Shown: positions 35,772-45,585, counted from the stretch's first letter. The stretch is 64,000 bases of DNA from Eubacteriaceae bacterium (GCA_009782515.1 WRIY01000012.1:1-64000), one strand, 5' to 3'. Program-made: numbers and translations. Notes: generated by a model not told the origin, from the sequence alone.

Positions 35772-36965
35772 TTATCCTTTGCTTCTTGTATTTCTTGATA
35801 CATTCAGCGCCACGCCAAGGCTTAAAAGCATTGTCAGCAGCGAAGATCCTCCGGCACTGATTAGCGGGAGCATAACGCCTGTTGGTGGCACGATGTTGGT
35901 TACTACTGCGATGTTTAAAAATACCTGTATGGCTATCAGAAGGCCCAGGGCTGAAGTGATTAGCCTTCCAAAAATGTCGTCTGTTGCCAGCGATATCTTA
36001 ATAAGCTTGAATATAAGCACGAAATAAATTGCTATCACGGCCATACAGCCAATCAGGCCAAGCTCCTCGCCGATGACTGAGAAAATATAGTCGTTTTGCG
36101 GCTCCGGCAAAAACATAAGCTTTGCCCTGCCATTGCCTATTCCCAAGCCGAAAATCCCCCCTGAGCCGAGTGCCATCAGGGACTGTGCAGGCTGCCAGCC
36201 CTTTTCGGTCAAGTCGCTCCACGGGTCCTGAAAAGCGAAGATGCGCTGCATCCTCCAGGGGCTTGACATTATAAACGAGGCTACTGCCCCTATGGCAATG
36301 CCTGCAAGCGCTACAATATAAAACAGGTTCCCGCCTGCTATAAAATACATGCCTATTATAAGGCCTGCAACGATAACCGCTGTTGACAGCGCCGGCTGCA
36401 GGTATATAAGCACAGCGATAAACCCGGTAAAAGCTAGCACATACATAAACCCTGAAAACTTGCTCAGCTGGTCCATGTGCCTTTCAATCATTGAGGAGAC
36501 AAACAGGATCACTGCAAGCTTGGCCGGCTCGGCTGGCTGCAGCGCCACCCCGAATATGGTAAGCCACCTTACAGCCCCGTTTCTGTCAGTGCCTATCATC
36601 AATACCAAGACCAAAAGGCCAATGCACACATACAGAAGCGGCGCAGCAAACCTCCTCAGCCTCGTATAGTTGGCAAGCGACATAAAGTACATGCCGGCAA
36701 AGCCGATAATTGCAACCTGAAGCTGCTTTTTGACATAGTAAAATTCATTGCCTGAGAGCTTTGCATTATACATGCTTGCAGACCAAATCATCAGTATGCC
36801 AAAGCTCGTGAGAACAAATAGGAGAAACACTATTGTTTTGTCCATAGGCTTCTTCGCCTGCTGCGGCATTTCCCTGACAATCTGCATTGCTTCGCTCAGC
36901 AGGCTGGGCTCTGCGGCAATTGGCTGCCTTCTTCTTAGCTCGATCTTTGCCGTTTTGGGCCTCAT
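35772..36965 (-). CDS. ftsW: SEDS-family glycosyltransferase FtsW (possibly SpoVE-like)
   Basis: The 397-residue integral membrane protein has about ten hydrophobic segments after a basic N-terminal tail of about 40 residues. It shows the SEDS patterns LQPAEPAKLAVILFVS, GLGIGNGRAKLMFLPEPQNDYIFSVIGEELGLIG and GVMLPLISAGGSSLL. It polymerises septal peptidoglycan with the adjacent penicillin-binding protein. It is the only SEDS gene in the cluster. Confidence 0.95.
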   Translation of the reverse strand: MRPKTAKIELRRRQPIAAEPSLLSEAMQIVREMPQQAKKPMDKTIVFLLFVLTSFGILMIWSASMYNAKLSGNEFYYVKKQLQVAIIGFAGMYFMSLANYTRLRRFAAPLLYVCIGLLVLVLMIGTDRNGAVRWLTIFGVALQPAEPAKLAVILFVSSMIERHMDQLSKFSGFMYVLAFTGFIAVLIYLQPALSTAVIVAGLIIGMYFIAGGNLFYIVALAGIAIGAVASFIMSSPWRMQRIFAFQDPWSDLTEKGWQPAQSLMALGSGGIFGLGIGNGRAKLMFLPEPQNDYIFSVIGEELGLIGCMAVIAIYFVLIFKLIKISLATDDIFGRLITSALGLLIAIQVFLNIAVVTNIVPPTGVMLPLISAGGSSLLTMLLSLGVALNVSRNTRSKG

Positions 36966-37009
36966 AGCATCGTTCCCCCCTTTGCTAAAATTCGCTCGCG
37001 CAAACTCTT

Positions 37010-38368
37010 TTATAGATTATGCACTATTTGCTTAAATAATCTGCCTCTCGTCTCATAATTGTCGAACATATCCCAGCTTGCGCACGCCGGCGAGAGCAGC
37101 ACAGTGTCTCCCGGCTGGGCTAACTGGCTTGAGAGCAGCACTGCATCTTCAAAAGTTTCTGCAATTGTAAATGGTATGCCCTCTGATGAGAGCAATGCGG
37201 CAAACTTTTCTTTTGTCTCTCCAAGAACAACAGCATGGCGCGTTTTTTCTTTAAGCAGCGGTGCAAGCTCATCAAACTCGCTGTGCTTGTCGTAGCCGCC
37301 CAAAATAGGTATGAGCGGGGCATTGACTGAGGCAAGCGCGATAATGGTTGCATCTGTATTCGTGCCTTTTGAATCGTTTATGTATTTGACCCCTGCAGCC
37401 TCGAGCACAAACTCCAGCCTGTGCTCGACTGGCTCAAATGCCAGCAGGCCCTGCCTTACAGATTCCAGGCTTGCGCCCATATGCAGCGCTGCCAGAGCCG
37501 CGCACATAGCGTTGGCGCAGTTGTGCCGGCCAATGATCTTCAGCTCGCCCTCGTGCGCGAGAAAGGCTTTCTGCCCTTTGTGCATCAGCCATATTTCGCC
37601 GCCCTGCATCCAGGCGCTTGCGCCTTGCTGCTGTTTGGTTGAAAAATAGGCAATTTCGCACTCTGCGCCTTGCAGGGCAAGGGCAACATTGCCATCATCC
37701 ATGTTTGCAATCAGCAAGCCGCCCGGCTTCATGTTTCTGTAAGACTTTGCTTTTGCGTTTATGTAGTTTTCCATAGTGATGTGGCGATCAAGGTGGTCAG
37801 GCGTAATGTTTGTGATTATTGCTGCGTCAGGCTCAAAGTTGCTCGTTTCATCAAGCTGAAAGCTGCTTATTTCAAGCGAGAGAATGCAGCTGTCAGGATA
37901 ATCGGCATAATTGATAAACGCATCGCCGATATTGCCGGCGGCATAGGATTCAAACCCGGCGCTTACAAGCAGCAGAGCCAGCAGCGAGGTTGTTGTTGTC
38001 TTGCCGTTTGTGCCCGTTACTGCTATGTATTTGCCTTTAAAGATGCTGCATGCAAGCTCTATTTCCGATACAACGCCCTTTCCGATAGACCGGGCGTATA
38101 CGAACGGCGGAATGCTTGGCGGTATTCCGGGGCTTGCTATGATAAGATCAGCAGCCCTAATATCGGCTTCTTCGGGGTTTTGCCCAAAGCAGCACTCAAC
38201 GCCCGGCATGCTCTCAAGCGTTTCAACGCCAAAGCCGTCCTTTTGCAGCTCGCTTAGCGGTTTGAGGTCGAATACCCTCACGGACTTATTGCGCTCCGAG
38301 AGCAGCTTTGCTACAGCGATTCCGCTGCGCGCCGCCCCCAGCACAAGGTAGTTGGAATAATTAAGCAT
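37010..38368 (-). CDS. murD: UDP-N-acetylmuramoylalanine-D-glutamate ligase
   Basis: The 452-residue Mur ligase has a Rossmann-like N-terminal domain (YLVLGAARSGIAVAKLL), the ATP P-loop GTNGKTTTTSLLALL near 118, EISSFQLDETSNFEPDAAIITNITPDHLDRH near 165-195 and NDSKGTNTDATIIAL near 310. It adds D-glutamate to UDP-MurNAc-L-Ala. MurC and MurE are not in this cluster. Confidence 0.96.
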   Translation of the reverse strand: MLNYSNYLVLGAARSGIAVAKLLSERNKSVRVFDLKPLSELQKDGFGVETLESMPGVECCFGQNPEEADIRAADLIIASPGIPPSIPPFVYARSIGKGVVSEIELACSIFKGKYIAVTGTNGKTTTTSLLALLLVSAGFESYAAGNIGDAFINYADYPDSCILSLEISSFQLDETSNFEPDAAIITNITPDHLDRHITMENYINAKAKSYRNMKPGGLLIANMDDGNVALALQGAECEIAYFSTKQQQGASAWMQGGEIWLMHKGQKAFLAHEGELKIIGRHNCANAMCAALAALHMGASLESVRQGLLAFEPVEHRLEFVLEAAGVKYINDSKGTNTDATIIALASVNAPLIPILGGYDKHSEFDELAPLLKEKTRHAVVLGETKEKFAALLSSEGIPFTIAETFEDAVLLSSQLAQPGDTVLLSPACASWDMFDNYETRGRLFKQIVHNL

Positions 38369-38378
38369 AGATCTTCAC

Positions 38379-39380
38379 CTAAAAATTAATATTTATTGAC
38401 AGCATAGATATAAGTACGCATACAGCTGTAAAAATCCAAAAGACGATGACTATTCTCGTTTCCTTCCATCCCAGTATCTCGAAATGGTGGTGAATAGGCG
38501 CCATCTTAAAAACTCTTTTTCCACCGCTTATTTTAAAATAGCTAACCTGTATAGCGACGCTTAGCAGCTCTATTGCATATAGCATGCCAGCGATTAGGAT
38601 AAAAAGCTCTGTTCTTGTCAAGATAGATATTGCCGAAACTGCGCCCCCAAGAGCCATTGATCCGGTATCGCCCATAATTATCTTTGCCGGGTTAAAGTTG
38701 TAGACTAAAAACCCCATGCATGCGCCGATAACTGACGCCCCAAAAGTTCCCATTGAAGGCTTGCCGTCTGAGAGGGCGTACAGCAGGAAGAACATAAACA
38801 CTATAAGCGTCACCCCGCTTGCGAGCCCGTCAAGGCCGTCAGTGAAGTTAACTGCATTTACAACAGCAACAACAACGATGATCGTAAACGGTATGAATAG
38901 CGGCCCAAGGTCAAAGTGAATGTTTAGAAAGGGAATTGCGATTGCCTTGCCGATATCCGGGTGGTATGCTGCAAAAACAGCAAGCGCCAGGGCTACTGCA
39001 ACTTGCAGCACAAGCTTGTGCGGCGCTGTCATGCCAAGCGATGAGGCTGTAACGCCCCTTGAGTTTGGTATGGCGGATTTTTGGACAATTTTCACATAAT
39101 CATCTAAAAACCCTATAAGGCCAAACACAGCGGTTACCAGCACTGCGAACAAAAGGCTTGAGTCAGCGCCTTTTGAGGAGATAAGGCAGGAAATGCTGAT
39201 TGCCAGAATTAGCACTATGCCCCCCATTGTAGGCGTTCCCGCTTTGTCCAGGTGCGTTGACGGGCCCAGCAGCCTGATTGGCTGGCCAACCTTGAGCTTG
39301 CTCAATACCTCAATTGCAGGCGGTATGCCTGCAACTACGAAAGTAAAGGAAAAAAGCGTAGTTAAAATTGCTTTATTCAT
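38379..39380 (-). CDS. mraY: Phospho-N-acetylmuramoyl-pentapeptide transferase
   Basis: The 333-residue integral membrane enzyme has about ten helices and the MraY signatures KAGTPTMGGIVLI, LDDYVKIVQK, NFTDGLDGLASGVT and the late APIHHHFE. It makes lipid I from UDP-MurNAc-pentapeptide and undecaprenyl phosphate. It overlaps the end of murF by eight bases. Confidence 0.97.
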   Translation of the reverse strand: MNKAILTTLFSFTFVVAGIPPAIEVLSKLKVGQPIRLLGPSTHLDKAGTPTMGGIVLILAISISCLISSKGADSSLLFAVLVTAVFGLIGFLDDYVKIVQKSAIPNSRGVTASSLGMTAPHKLVLQVAVALALAVFAAYHPDIGKAIAIPFLNIHFDLGPLFIPFTIIVVVAVVNAVNFTDGLDGLASGVTLIVFMFFLLYALSDGKPSMGTFGASVIGACMGFLVYNFNPAKIIMGDTGSMALGGAVSAISILTRTELFILIAGMLYAIELLSVAIQVSYFKISGGKRVFKMAPIHHHFEILGWKETRIVIVFWIFTAVCVLISMLSININF

Positions 39381-40746
39381 TGTGCAGCCTTTCTGAAGCT
39401 ATATTATAGATCTCTTCAAACCCCATTCCCCTCGAAGCCTTAAACAGGATTGCTCCACCGCCGCTTGCCGCGCCTACAGCCTTCTCGGCAATTTCAGCAT
39501 AGCTGTCTAAAGAATACGCTGCGCCTTTGCCTCCCGCATTCCGGTAGCCTTCGATAAAGGCGCCTGCGCTCTCGCCTGCGGCTATTAAAACGGCAAGGCC
39601 TGCATTTGCGCAATAGGCTCCCACTTCCTTTGTCATTTCATATTGATCTTTGCCCAGCTCATACATATCCCCCAGCACTGCAACCGATATGCTCCCGCCT
39701 GCCGTAAGCATCAGGGAGTCTATCGAAGCTTTCATAGATGCAGGGTTCGCATTGTAAGTATCGTTTATCAGGCAAATGCCTGCGATCTGCTCTGACTGCA
39801 TTCGCTTGTCTGACGGCTCAAAGCTGTCAAGGCCGGCCCTTATCTGATCAGCGCTCAGGCCGTAATGAAGCGCTGCCCTTATTGCCAGCAGGCAGTCGAT
39901 TATGAAATGCCTGCCTGCAAGGCCGAAGCAAAACCGCTCTTCTTTTCCGCCTATATTTATGCTGAATTCTGATCCTTGCGGCCCCATTCGTATTTCATAA
40001 GCTGTAAAATCGCCGCTGTCTATGCCGACTTTGCACAGTTTTCCGGCCTCAAGCGACATATTTCCCAGGAAATCATCCTCGCCGTTGACTATAGCCAGGC
40101 CTTCAGGCTCCAGGTACGCAAGAGATTCCTTCTTTGCCTTAAATATATTCTCCCTTGTTCCAAGGAATTCTATGTGCGCTACGCCAATATTAGTTATTAT
40201 CACTGTATCAGGTCGCAGTATTTCAACGTTAGGCAGTATTTCCCCTGTATTGGACATGCTGACTTCGAATACTGCTATTTCGTCGCTGCTTTCCATCTGA
40301 AATATTGACAGCGGCACTCCCGTTTGGGAATTGAGGTTGCCAGGCGTTTTCATCGTTATATACTTTTGGCTAAGCAGCGATGCCAGCAGATCCTTGGTTG
40401 TTGTTTTGCCGCTTGAGCCTGTAACAGCGATTGCCGGTATGCTAAATTGCCTGTAATGCGCTCTTGCCAGATCCTGAAGCGCTTTGTATGTGTCCGGCAC
40501 CTGTATTTGGCATATTTCAGAGCTCTCATCAGGCCTTTGCACTATTGCGATCGCTGAACCTGCTTCATATGCATTGCTGATATACAGATGCCCGTCGGTA
40601 AATTCGCCTTTCAGGGCGAAAAAAATGCTGCCGGCTTCAGCGCTCCTTGAGTCAACGCAAACACTGTGCGCTGCCGTTTCCGGGCTTCCCTTAACTATTG
40701 TGCCGCCTATGGCATCGGCAATTTCTTGTGCGTGCTTTGCTTTCAT
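39373..40746 (-). CDS. murF: UDP-N-acetylmuramoyl-tripeptide-D-alanyl-D-alanine ligase
   Basis: The 457-residue Mur ligase has VCVDSRSAEAGSIFFALKGEFTDGH, the ATP loop TGSSGKTTTKDLLASLL near 108, TNIGVAHIEFLGTRENI and NDTYNANPASMKASID. It joins D-Ala-D-Ala to the tripeptide precursor. It is 70 bases downstream of the penicillin-binding protein gene and is translationally linked to mraY. Confidence 0.96.
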   Translation of the reverse strand: MKAKHAQEIADAIGGTIVKGSPETAAHSVCVDSRSAEAGSIFFALKGEFTDGHLYISNAYEAGSAIAIVQRPDESSEICQIQVPDTYKALQDLARAHYRQFSIPAIAVTGSSGKTTTKDLLASLLSQKYITMKTPGNLNSQTGVPLSIFQMESSDEIAVFEVSMSNTGEILPNVEILRPDTVIITNIGVAHIEFLGTRENIFKAKKESLAYLEPEGLAIVNGEDDFLGNMSLEAGKLCKVGIDSGDFTAYEIRMGPQGSEFSINIGGKEERFCFGLAGRHFIIDCLLAIRAALHYGLSADQIRAGLDSFEPSDKRMQSEQIAGICLINDTYNANPASMKASIDSLMLTAGGSISVAVLGDMYELGKDQYEMTKEVGAYCANAGLAVLIAAGESAGAFIEGYRNAGGKGAAYSLDSYAEIAEKAVGAASGGGAILFKASRGMGFEEIYNIASERLHNE

Positions 40747-40816
40747 AAACCCTGCCTTATTTTTTGTAGCCTATACTTTACTGGGCTTATTATATCACAC
40801 AAGGCGCTTTCGCCTG

Positions 40817-42985
40817 CTACTCGACATAATTGAATACGACCGTAACTACCGAGCCTTTTTCAAGGACCGTGCCGGCCGGATCCGACTGCGAAACCGCTAT
40901 TCCGCCGCCTTCTGCCTTTAGCTGAAGGCCAATTGACGTTAAAACAGCATTTGCCTGTGATACTGTCATGCCTCTAAGGCTTGGCAATCCGACTGAATTT
41001 CCAACCGAATCTGAAACACTCATATAAATAACCATTCCCTCAGAATATGGCTCATTTATATTAGTCTGGCTCATCACAATGCTATAGGCATCTGCTGCGC
41101 CGCCGCTGAATTCGTATGGAATATCCATAGCATCAAGTATTGCTACAGCCTGCTCTGTCGGCTTTCCCCTAAGATCAGGCACCAATGCAGACACAGCTGC
41201 GGCTGGCTTTGTTTCGCCATTGCCGCCCTGTGCGGCCAAAATGCTCTCCAGTATCTGGCCCGCAATAGGCGCTGCGGCTGTGGAGCCCATTGTATATGAG
41301 CCGGTTGGCTCGTCTACGAGGACCAGGACAGAATACTTTGGATCATCATACGGCGCAAATCCGTAAAAGTTGGCTACAACAGCGCTATGCGAGTATGCTC
41401 CGTTTATGACCTTTTGGGCCGTGCCTGTTTTCCCGCCTATTTTCAGGCCCTTCTCCTTGTTGTACGGAGCCATGCCGCTTGAATTGCTTGCTGCCTGATA
41501 GAGGATCTCGCGCATTTGCTCTGAGGTTGAAGCGCTTATTACCTGCTTGGCAACAGTGGGCTTGTTCTTTTCGACAGCCTGCTTTGTGCCGGAGTTTACT
41601 ATTGTATCAACGAGTATCGGCTCGTAAAGCTTGCCGCCGTTTATTACTGCATTGGCGGCCATTATCATCTGGATTGGGGTAACGGCTATGCCCTGCCCGA
41701 ACCCCAGAGTCACAAAATCTACCGGCTTGGTGCGCTCATAGAGTATGCCAACTTCCTCCCCGTCCAGCGAAACGCCAGTCTTTGAGCCAAAGCCATAATC
41801 CTTTATGTACTTATAAAAAGTCTCCGGCCCCATCCTCGTCGCTATCTGGATCATTGCCGGGTTGCATGAGTTTACAACCGTGTCAGTAAGCCTCTCTGAG
41901 CCATGCCCTCTGGGGAATATATGGCATTTATATGTAATTGAGTCCACTCTATATGAGCCGGGGCAGTAAAACGAAGAGTTCATGTTAACTGAGCCGGCTT
42001 CAAGCGCTGAAGACACTGTGAACATTTTAAATGTAGAGCCCGGCTCATATAAAAGCGACGTGAACGGGTTTTTCCACATTTGAAGCTGCTGTTCTGACAG
42101 GCTCATTCCGTCAAGCTCGCTGCTGAAAGACTTTTGAAAGTCGCTGTCCAGATCCCATGCGCTCTCGAGATCAAAAGCCGGGTATGCCGCCATAGCAAGC
42201 AGCTCGCCTGTATTGGGATCGCTCACTATAGCGATCACCCGCTTGGGCCCGTTTCTCAGCCAGGCTTCGTAAACTGCTTTCTCAGTGAAGTACTGTATGT
42301 TGCGGTCTATGCTTAAAATCAGCGAATCGCCCGGTATGCTCTCAACTCTTTTGGGCTGGCTGGACTGGCCGGACTCGATCTTGCGGCCGGTAGAGTCAGT
42401 CAAAAATGTTTGGGAGCCGTCTGTTCCCCTTAGCGCGCTTTCGTATATTGCCTCAATGCCGTACCTTCCCGTATGCTCGACTCCGACAAAGCCAAGGATA
42501 AACTGGGCTGAAGAAGAGTCGGTGTAGTAGCGCTTTTTGTCTTCTGTTATTACAACTCCGGGGATGTGGGCTTGGCGGATTCTCAGCGCCGTTGCGTTGT
42601 CTACCCCTCTTTTTATAACAAGGTTATTCATTTTTTTGTTAGAGACTTTATTGTATACAGAATCGTAAGATATCCCAAGCTCGCTGGCAAGGTATGTAGA
42701 AACGTTTGCATCATTTCCCGAAACAATGTCGTTAGGGTACACGCTTATCATAGAGCAGGAAGCATCACTGGCTAAAATGTTCTTATTGCGATCCAGTATG
42801 TCGCCTCTTGTTGCCGTGAGGCTGATCTTCTTTGTCATCAGCTCTTCCTGCTTTACTGACAGGTCTGAAGCTGAGAACACCTGAACGTACACAAGCCTCA
42901 CTGCCAGTATTGAAAAGAAGAACATTATTAGGACAAAGGCTGCAACAATTCGCTTTACTGACATTTGGCGAAACTTTGTTAACAT
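40817..42985 (-). CDS. Class B penicillin-binding protein with two PASTA domains (FtsI/SpoVD type)
   Basis: The 722-residue bitopic protein has one N-terminal transmembrane helix (about 12-34), a PBP dimerisation domain, a transpeptidase domain with STFK at 317-320, SCN at 373-375 and KTG at 519-521, and two C-terminal PASTA repeats (about 602-660 and 664-721). It crosslinks septal peptidoglycan with FtsW. In sporulators such a protein is SpoVD; here it sits where the division PBP is expected and is the only transpeptidase of the cluster. Confidence 0.94.
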   Translation of the reverse strand: MLTKFRQMSVKRIVAAFVLIMFFFSILAVRLVYVQVFSASDLSVKQEELMTKKISLTATRGDILDRNKNILASDASCSMISVYPNDIVSGNDANVSTYLASELGISYDSVYNKVSNKKMNNLVIKRGVDNATALRIRQAHIPGVVITEDKKRYYTDSSSAQFILGFVGVEHTGRYGIEAIYESALRGTDGSQTFLTDSTGRKIESGQSSQPKRVESIPGDSLILSIDRNIQYFTEKAVYEAWLRNGPKRVIAIVSDPNTGELLAMAAYPAFDLESAWDLDSDFQKSFSSELDGMSLSEQQLQMWKNPFTSLLYEPGSTFKMFTVSSALEAGSVNMNSSFYCPGSYRVDSITYKCHIFPRGHGSERLTDTVVNSCNPAMIQIATRMGPETFYKYIKDYGFGSKTGVSLDGEEVGILYERTKPVDFVTLGFGQGIAVTPIQMIMAANAVINGGKLYEPILVDTIVNSGTKQAVEKNKPTVAKQVISASTSEQMREILYQAASNSSGMAPYNKEKGLKIGGKTGTAQKVINGAYSHSAVVANFYGFAPYDDPKYSVLVLVDEPTGSYTMGSTAAAPIAGQILESILAAQGGNGETKPAAAVSALVPDLRGKPTEQAVAILDAMDIPYEFSGGAADAYSIVMSQTNINEPYSEGMVIYMSVSDSVGNSVGLPSLRGMTVSQANAVLTSIGLQLKAEGGGIAVSQSDPAGTVLEKGSVVTVVFNYVE

Positions 42986-43012
42986 TGCGCTCCTATCCGG
43001 ATCGATTCCGGT

Positions 43013-43423
43013 TTAAAACCGCCTCAGAAAGCTGCGCAGGCTCTCAAGAAAGCTGCCATGGCCTGATGGCTCATCAGTTTCTGCTTCAACAAACGGCAGC
43101 TCAAACGGCACTGCAACCCTATCAGACGCTGTCGCTTTCGACATGCCCTGGGAGAGGGCATAAATTTCTGCCGCTTCGAGATCCCCTGCCTTCATTAAGG
43201 CGCCTTTTAAATCGTCGTTTTTCCTTCTTATATCGCCAATTTGGCCCTCAAGGCCGAGTATTCTTGAATCAAGGTTGTTAATGGCGTTTCTCTGTACTAC
43301 CAAGCCAGCAGACAGCGCCAAAAACAGGCATGCAATTATTGCAATGCCAGTGCTTGATATCAATGGGGGCAATTTGGCCTTAGTTTGAAATTTGGTGCCG
43401 ACTGCTTGGTTAATGGCTCGCAT
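43013..43423 (-). CDS. ftsL: FtsL-like septum protein
   Basis: The 136-residue bitopic protein has a basic cytoplasmic start, one transmembrane helix (about 26-45) and an extracytoplasmic coiled-coil (about 47-75), then a low-complexity tail. FtsL is poorly conserved in sequence; the call rests on topology and on the position between rsmH and the PBP gene, where ftsL is expected. It should pair with DivIB and a DivIC partner. Confidence 0.8.
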   Translation of the reverse strand: MRAINQAVGTKFQTKAKLPPLISSTGIAIIACLFLALSAGLVVQRNAINNLDSRILGLEGQIGDIRRKNDDLKGALMKAGDLEAAEIYALSQGMSKATASDRVAVPFELPFVEAETDEPSGHGSFLESLRSFLRRF

Positions 43424-43466
43424 GCCTTACCTCCTAAATTTATGAAAAGCACAAATGCTATATGCT

Positions 43467-44402
43467 TCATAGTTTCTCGCACACCCGCAGCTTGGCGCTT
43501 CGGGAGCGCGGATTTCTGTTCGTCTCTTCCTCTGAAGGCACGATGGGCTTTTTCGTCAGTGTCTTTGCTTGTGGCTTTTGGTTGCATGTGCATATGGGAA
43601 ACTCTTTCGGGCATATGCAGCCTTTGGCTTTCTCAGCTATGGCTGCCTTGACCTGCCTGTCCTCCAGTGAATGAAAGGATATCGCCGCAAGCCTTCCTTG
43701 CGGGGCCAGCCAGTCAATAGCCTCAAGGACAGTGGAGTTTATTGGCCTGAGCTCATCATTCACTTCTATTCTTATGGCCATAAATGTTTTTGTAGCCGGG
43801 TGGCGGCCTTTTACATGGAATTTTTTCGGTATTGCCTTTTGGATTATCTCGGCAAGCTCAGTGGTTGTCTGTATTGGCGCAACTGCCCTGCTTTTTGCTA
43901 TCGCTCCCGCGACACGGCCTGCAAAGCGCTCCTCGCCATATTCAGAAATAATGCTTGCCAGCTTCTCTTGTGTATAGCTGTTTACCACATCGCTTGCGCA
44001 TAAGGGCGATGATTGGTCCATGCGCATGTCAAGTGGCGACTGCCTTAAAAAGGAAAAGCCTCGCCTGCTGTCATCAAGCTGAAAGGAAGACACCCCTAGA
44101 TCCATCGTCGCGCCATCTAGTTTATTGATGCCGTTCCAGGCGAGGATTTCCGCAAAGCGCTTGTAATGGGACTGCTCTATAACATAGCGGCACTCAAAGC
44201 CCTCCAGCTCTTCTCTTGCGCGCTGTATTGCTTCGGAGTCAAGATCAAGGCCTATATACACTCCGTCTTTTGACAGCCTTGAGCAGATCTCTCTGCCGTG
44301 GCCAAAGCCGCCAACGGTCATGTCGAGGTAGGCGCCGCTTTCCTTAATTGCGAGCATTTCTATTGTTTCGCTTAGCAGCACGCTCTCATGGCTAAGAATC
44401 AT
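43467..44402 (-). CDS. rsmH: 16S rRNA (cytosine-1402-N4)-methyltransferase RsmH
   Basis: The 311-residue SAM methyltransferase has HESVLLSETIEML, the SAM loop MTVGGFGHGREI, GATMDLGVSSFQLDD, RRGFSFLRQSPLDMRMD and the late ISFHSLEDRQVK. It methylates N4 of C1402 in 16S rRNA, the same nucleotide as RsmI. It overlaps mraZ by four bases. Confidence 0.96.
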   Translation of the reverse strand: MILSHESVLLSETIEMLAIKESGAYLDMTVGGFGHGREICSRLSKDGVYIGLDLDSEAIQRAREELEGFECRYVIEQSHYKRFAEILAWNGINKLDGATMDLGVSSFQLDDSRRGFSFLRQSPLDMRMDQSSPLCASDVVNSYTQEKLASIISEYGEERFAGRVAGAIAKSRAVAPIQTTTELAEIIQKAIPKKFHVKGRHPATKTFMAIRIEVNDELRPINSTVLEAIDWLAPQGRLAAISFHSLEDRQVKAAIAEKAKGCICPKEFPICTCNQKPQAKTLTKKPIVPSEEETNRNPRSRSAKLRVCEKL

Positions 44403-44818
44403 ATGTCAATCGTCACGCCTGCATCAGGATCAAAGAAGCTCATTTCTTCATCCCAGCTGGCTGAATCCCAGATTTCTATTCTTGATGTCAATGCTGTTAT
44501 CACTACATCCTTAGTTATATTCGCATACTCGCGAAGCTCGTTTGGCAGCACTATCCTTCCCTGCTTGTCCAGGGTTCCTTCAAAAGAGCTGCCTACAAGA
44601 TGCCGCTCGAAGCGCCTGGCATTGGGGTCTGTTAGCTTCGCTGATGACTTTATAGACTCTTTTATCTTCTCCCATTCAGATATTGAGAACAAAAAGAGGC
44701 ATTTTTCCCTGATGCCTTTGGTGAGAGCAATTGAGTCTCCAACCATTGATCGAAATGATATTGGCACCATAAGCCGTGCTTTATCGTCTAAAGTGTGTCT
44801 ATATAAATTGGAACCCAT
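44399..44818 (-). CDS. mraZ: MraZ transcriptional regulator / nucleoid-associated protein
   Basis: The 139-residue protein has two SpoVT/AbrB-like halves (YRHTLDDKARLMVPISFR at the start and FEGTLDKQGRIVLPNELREYA in the second half). MraZ binds direct repeats upstream of its own gene and controls the dcw operon. The ATG at 44818 is chosen because the family motif starts three residues later and AGGTGG lies upstream. Earlier in-frame starts would push coding into the candidate boxes. Confidence 0.9.
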   Translation of the reverse strand: MGSNLYRHTLDDKARLMVPISFRSMVGDSIALTKGIREKCLFLFSISEWEKIKESIKSSAKLTDPNARRFERHLVGSSFEGTLDKQGRIVLPNELREYANITKDVVITALTSRIEIWDSASWDEEMSFFDPDAGVTIDI

Positions 44819-44828
44819 GGATCTATTT

Positions 44829-44863
44829 CCACCTGCTCCCATTTGGTAATCACATGATACCAC
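44829..44863 (-). promoter_or_regulatory. Candidate MraZ boxes
   Basis: On the minus strand TGG-type motifs occur at about 0, 21 and 31 bases (AGTGGT, AATGGGA, GGTGGA), with a degenerate TGA at 10. MraZ binds TGGG/GTGG-like direct repeats spaced by one helical turn. They lie between the proposed promoter and the mraZ start. One repeat may also serve as the ribosome site. Confidence 0.4.
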
Positions 44864-45585
44864 TTGCCGCCATCATAGATCAAGTAAATCCTTTCTATTA
44901 TTCCAAAATTATTCGAATAATATGCTGATGCCGCAATATCCTGATTGTTTTTAAAAGAATGCCCAATTTGAACAAATATTGATATACAGTAAGGAATAAT
45001 TTGCGCAATCAGTTATGGTGAGGGCGTATTAATTATGCTGATTGCCGCTTACTTATTCCATTTACTGTAATTTTGGGCTATTGATTAGTACAAATGCACG
45101 AAATGAAAGCGTTTTTGGCTTTTTTTTGGATTCTTAAGCTGCAATTTTGCTCAGAGCGAGCCAAATCTTATGAATCATGCTTAGCTTTAAAACAAGCGGC
45201 TTGCATACACTTCGCTTTGTTTTATTAAAGTTTCGTAAAAATATCAGTTGGCTATCATTATAAGCAGTTTTATGTAGATACATGCAGAATTTAGAGCTAC
45301 CGAGGAATGAAGGGCTTAAATTGTCAAGTTAAGGCGCGTTTAATTGCAGATTGCTGGAAAAATGCAGTGTAAATTGCGCAAAAAGCGATAACGTGGAGCA
45401 ACTGGGCGAATTTTCGTAGTTATTGCGTCAACACATAGTTGGGCAATCGACATATTTCCAATTGGGCGACGATATTGAATTCATATTTATGACACGATTT
45501 TACAATATTAGAGCCAATATTGATAGCAAATATTGTATTAATCTTGGTTAATTTGTCGCACGCTATCGAGCTGGCAGCTTCATAT
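44864..45585. other. AT-rich gap upstream of the dcw cluster
   Basis: About 720 bases with no credible gene. The right end of the dcw leader and promoter lies at 44908-44936. Three short TGGGC(G/A)A repeats occur at 45401-45410, 45437-45450 and 45460-45470. No tRNA, known riboswitch or reading frame with a ribosome site was found. It may be a degraded gene or a long regulatory spacer. Confidence 0.4.
44908..44936 (-). promoter_or_regulatory. Candidate dcw promoter
   Basis: Minus-strand TTGCGG (44931-44936), 17-bp spacer, AATAAT (44908-44913), about 90 bases upstream of mraZ. Confidence 0.4.

Noticed and set aside
45000-45400. Possible stable RNA gene (6S- or SRP-like)
   Set aside because: No characteristic conserved loop or long closing stem could be found.
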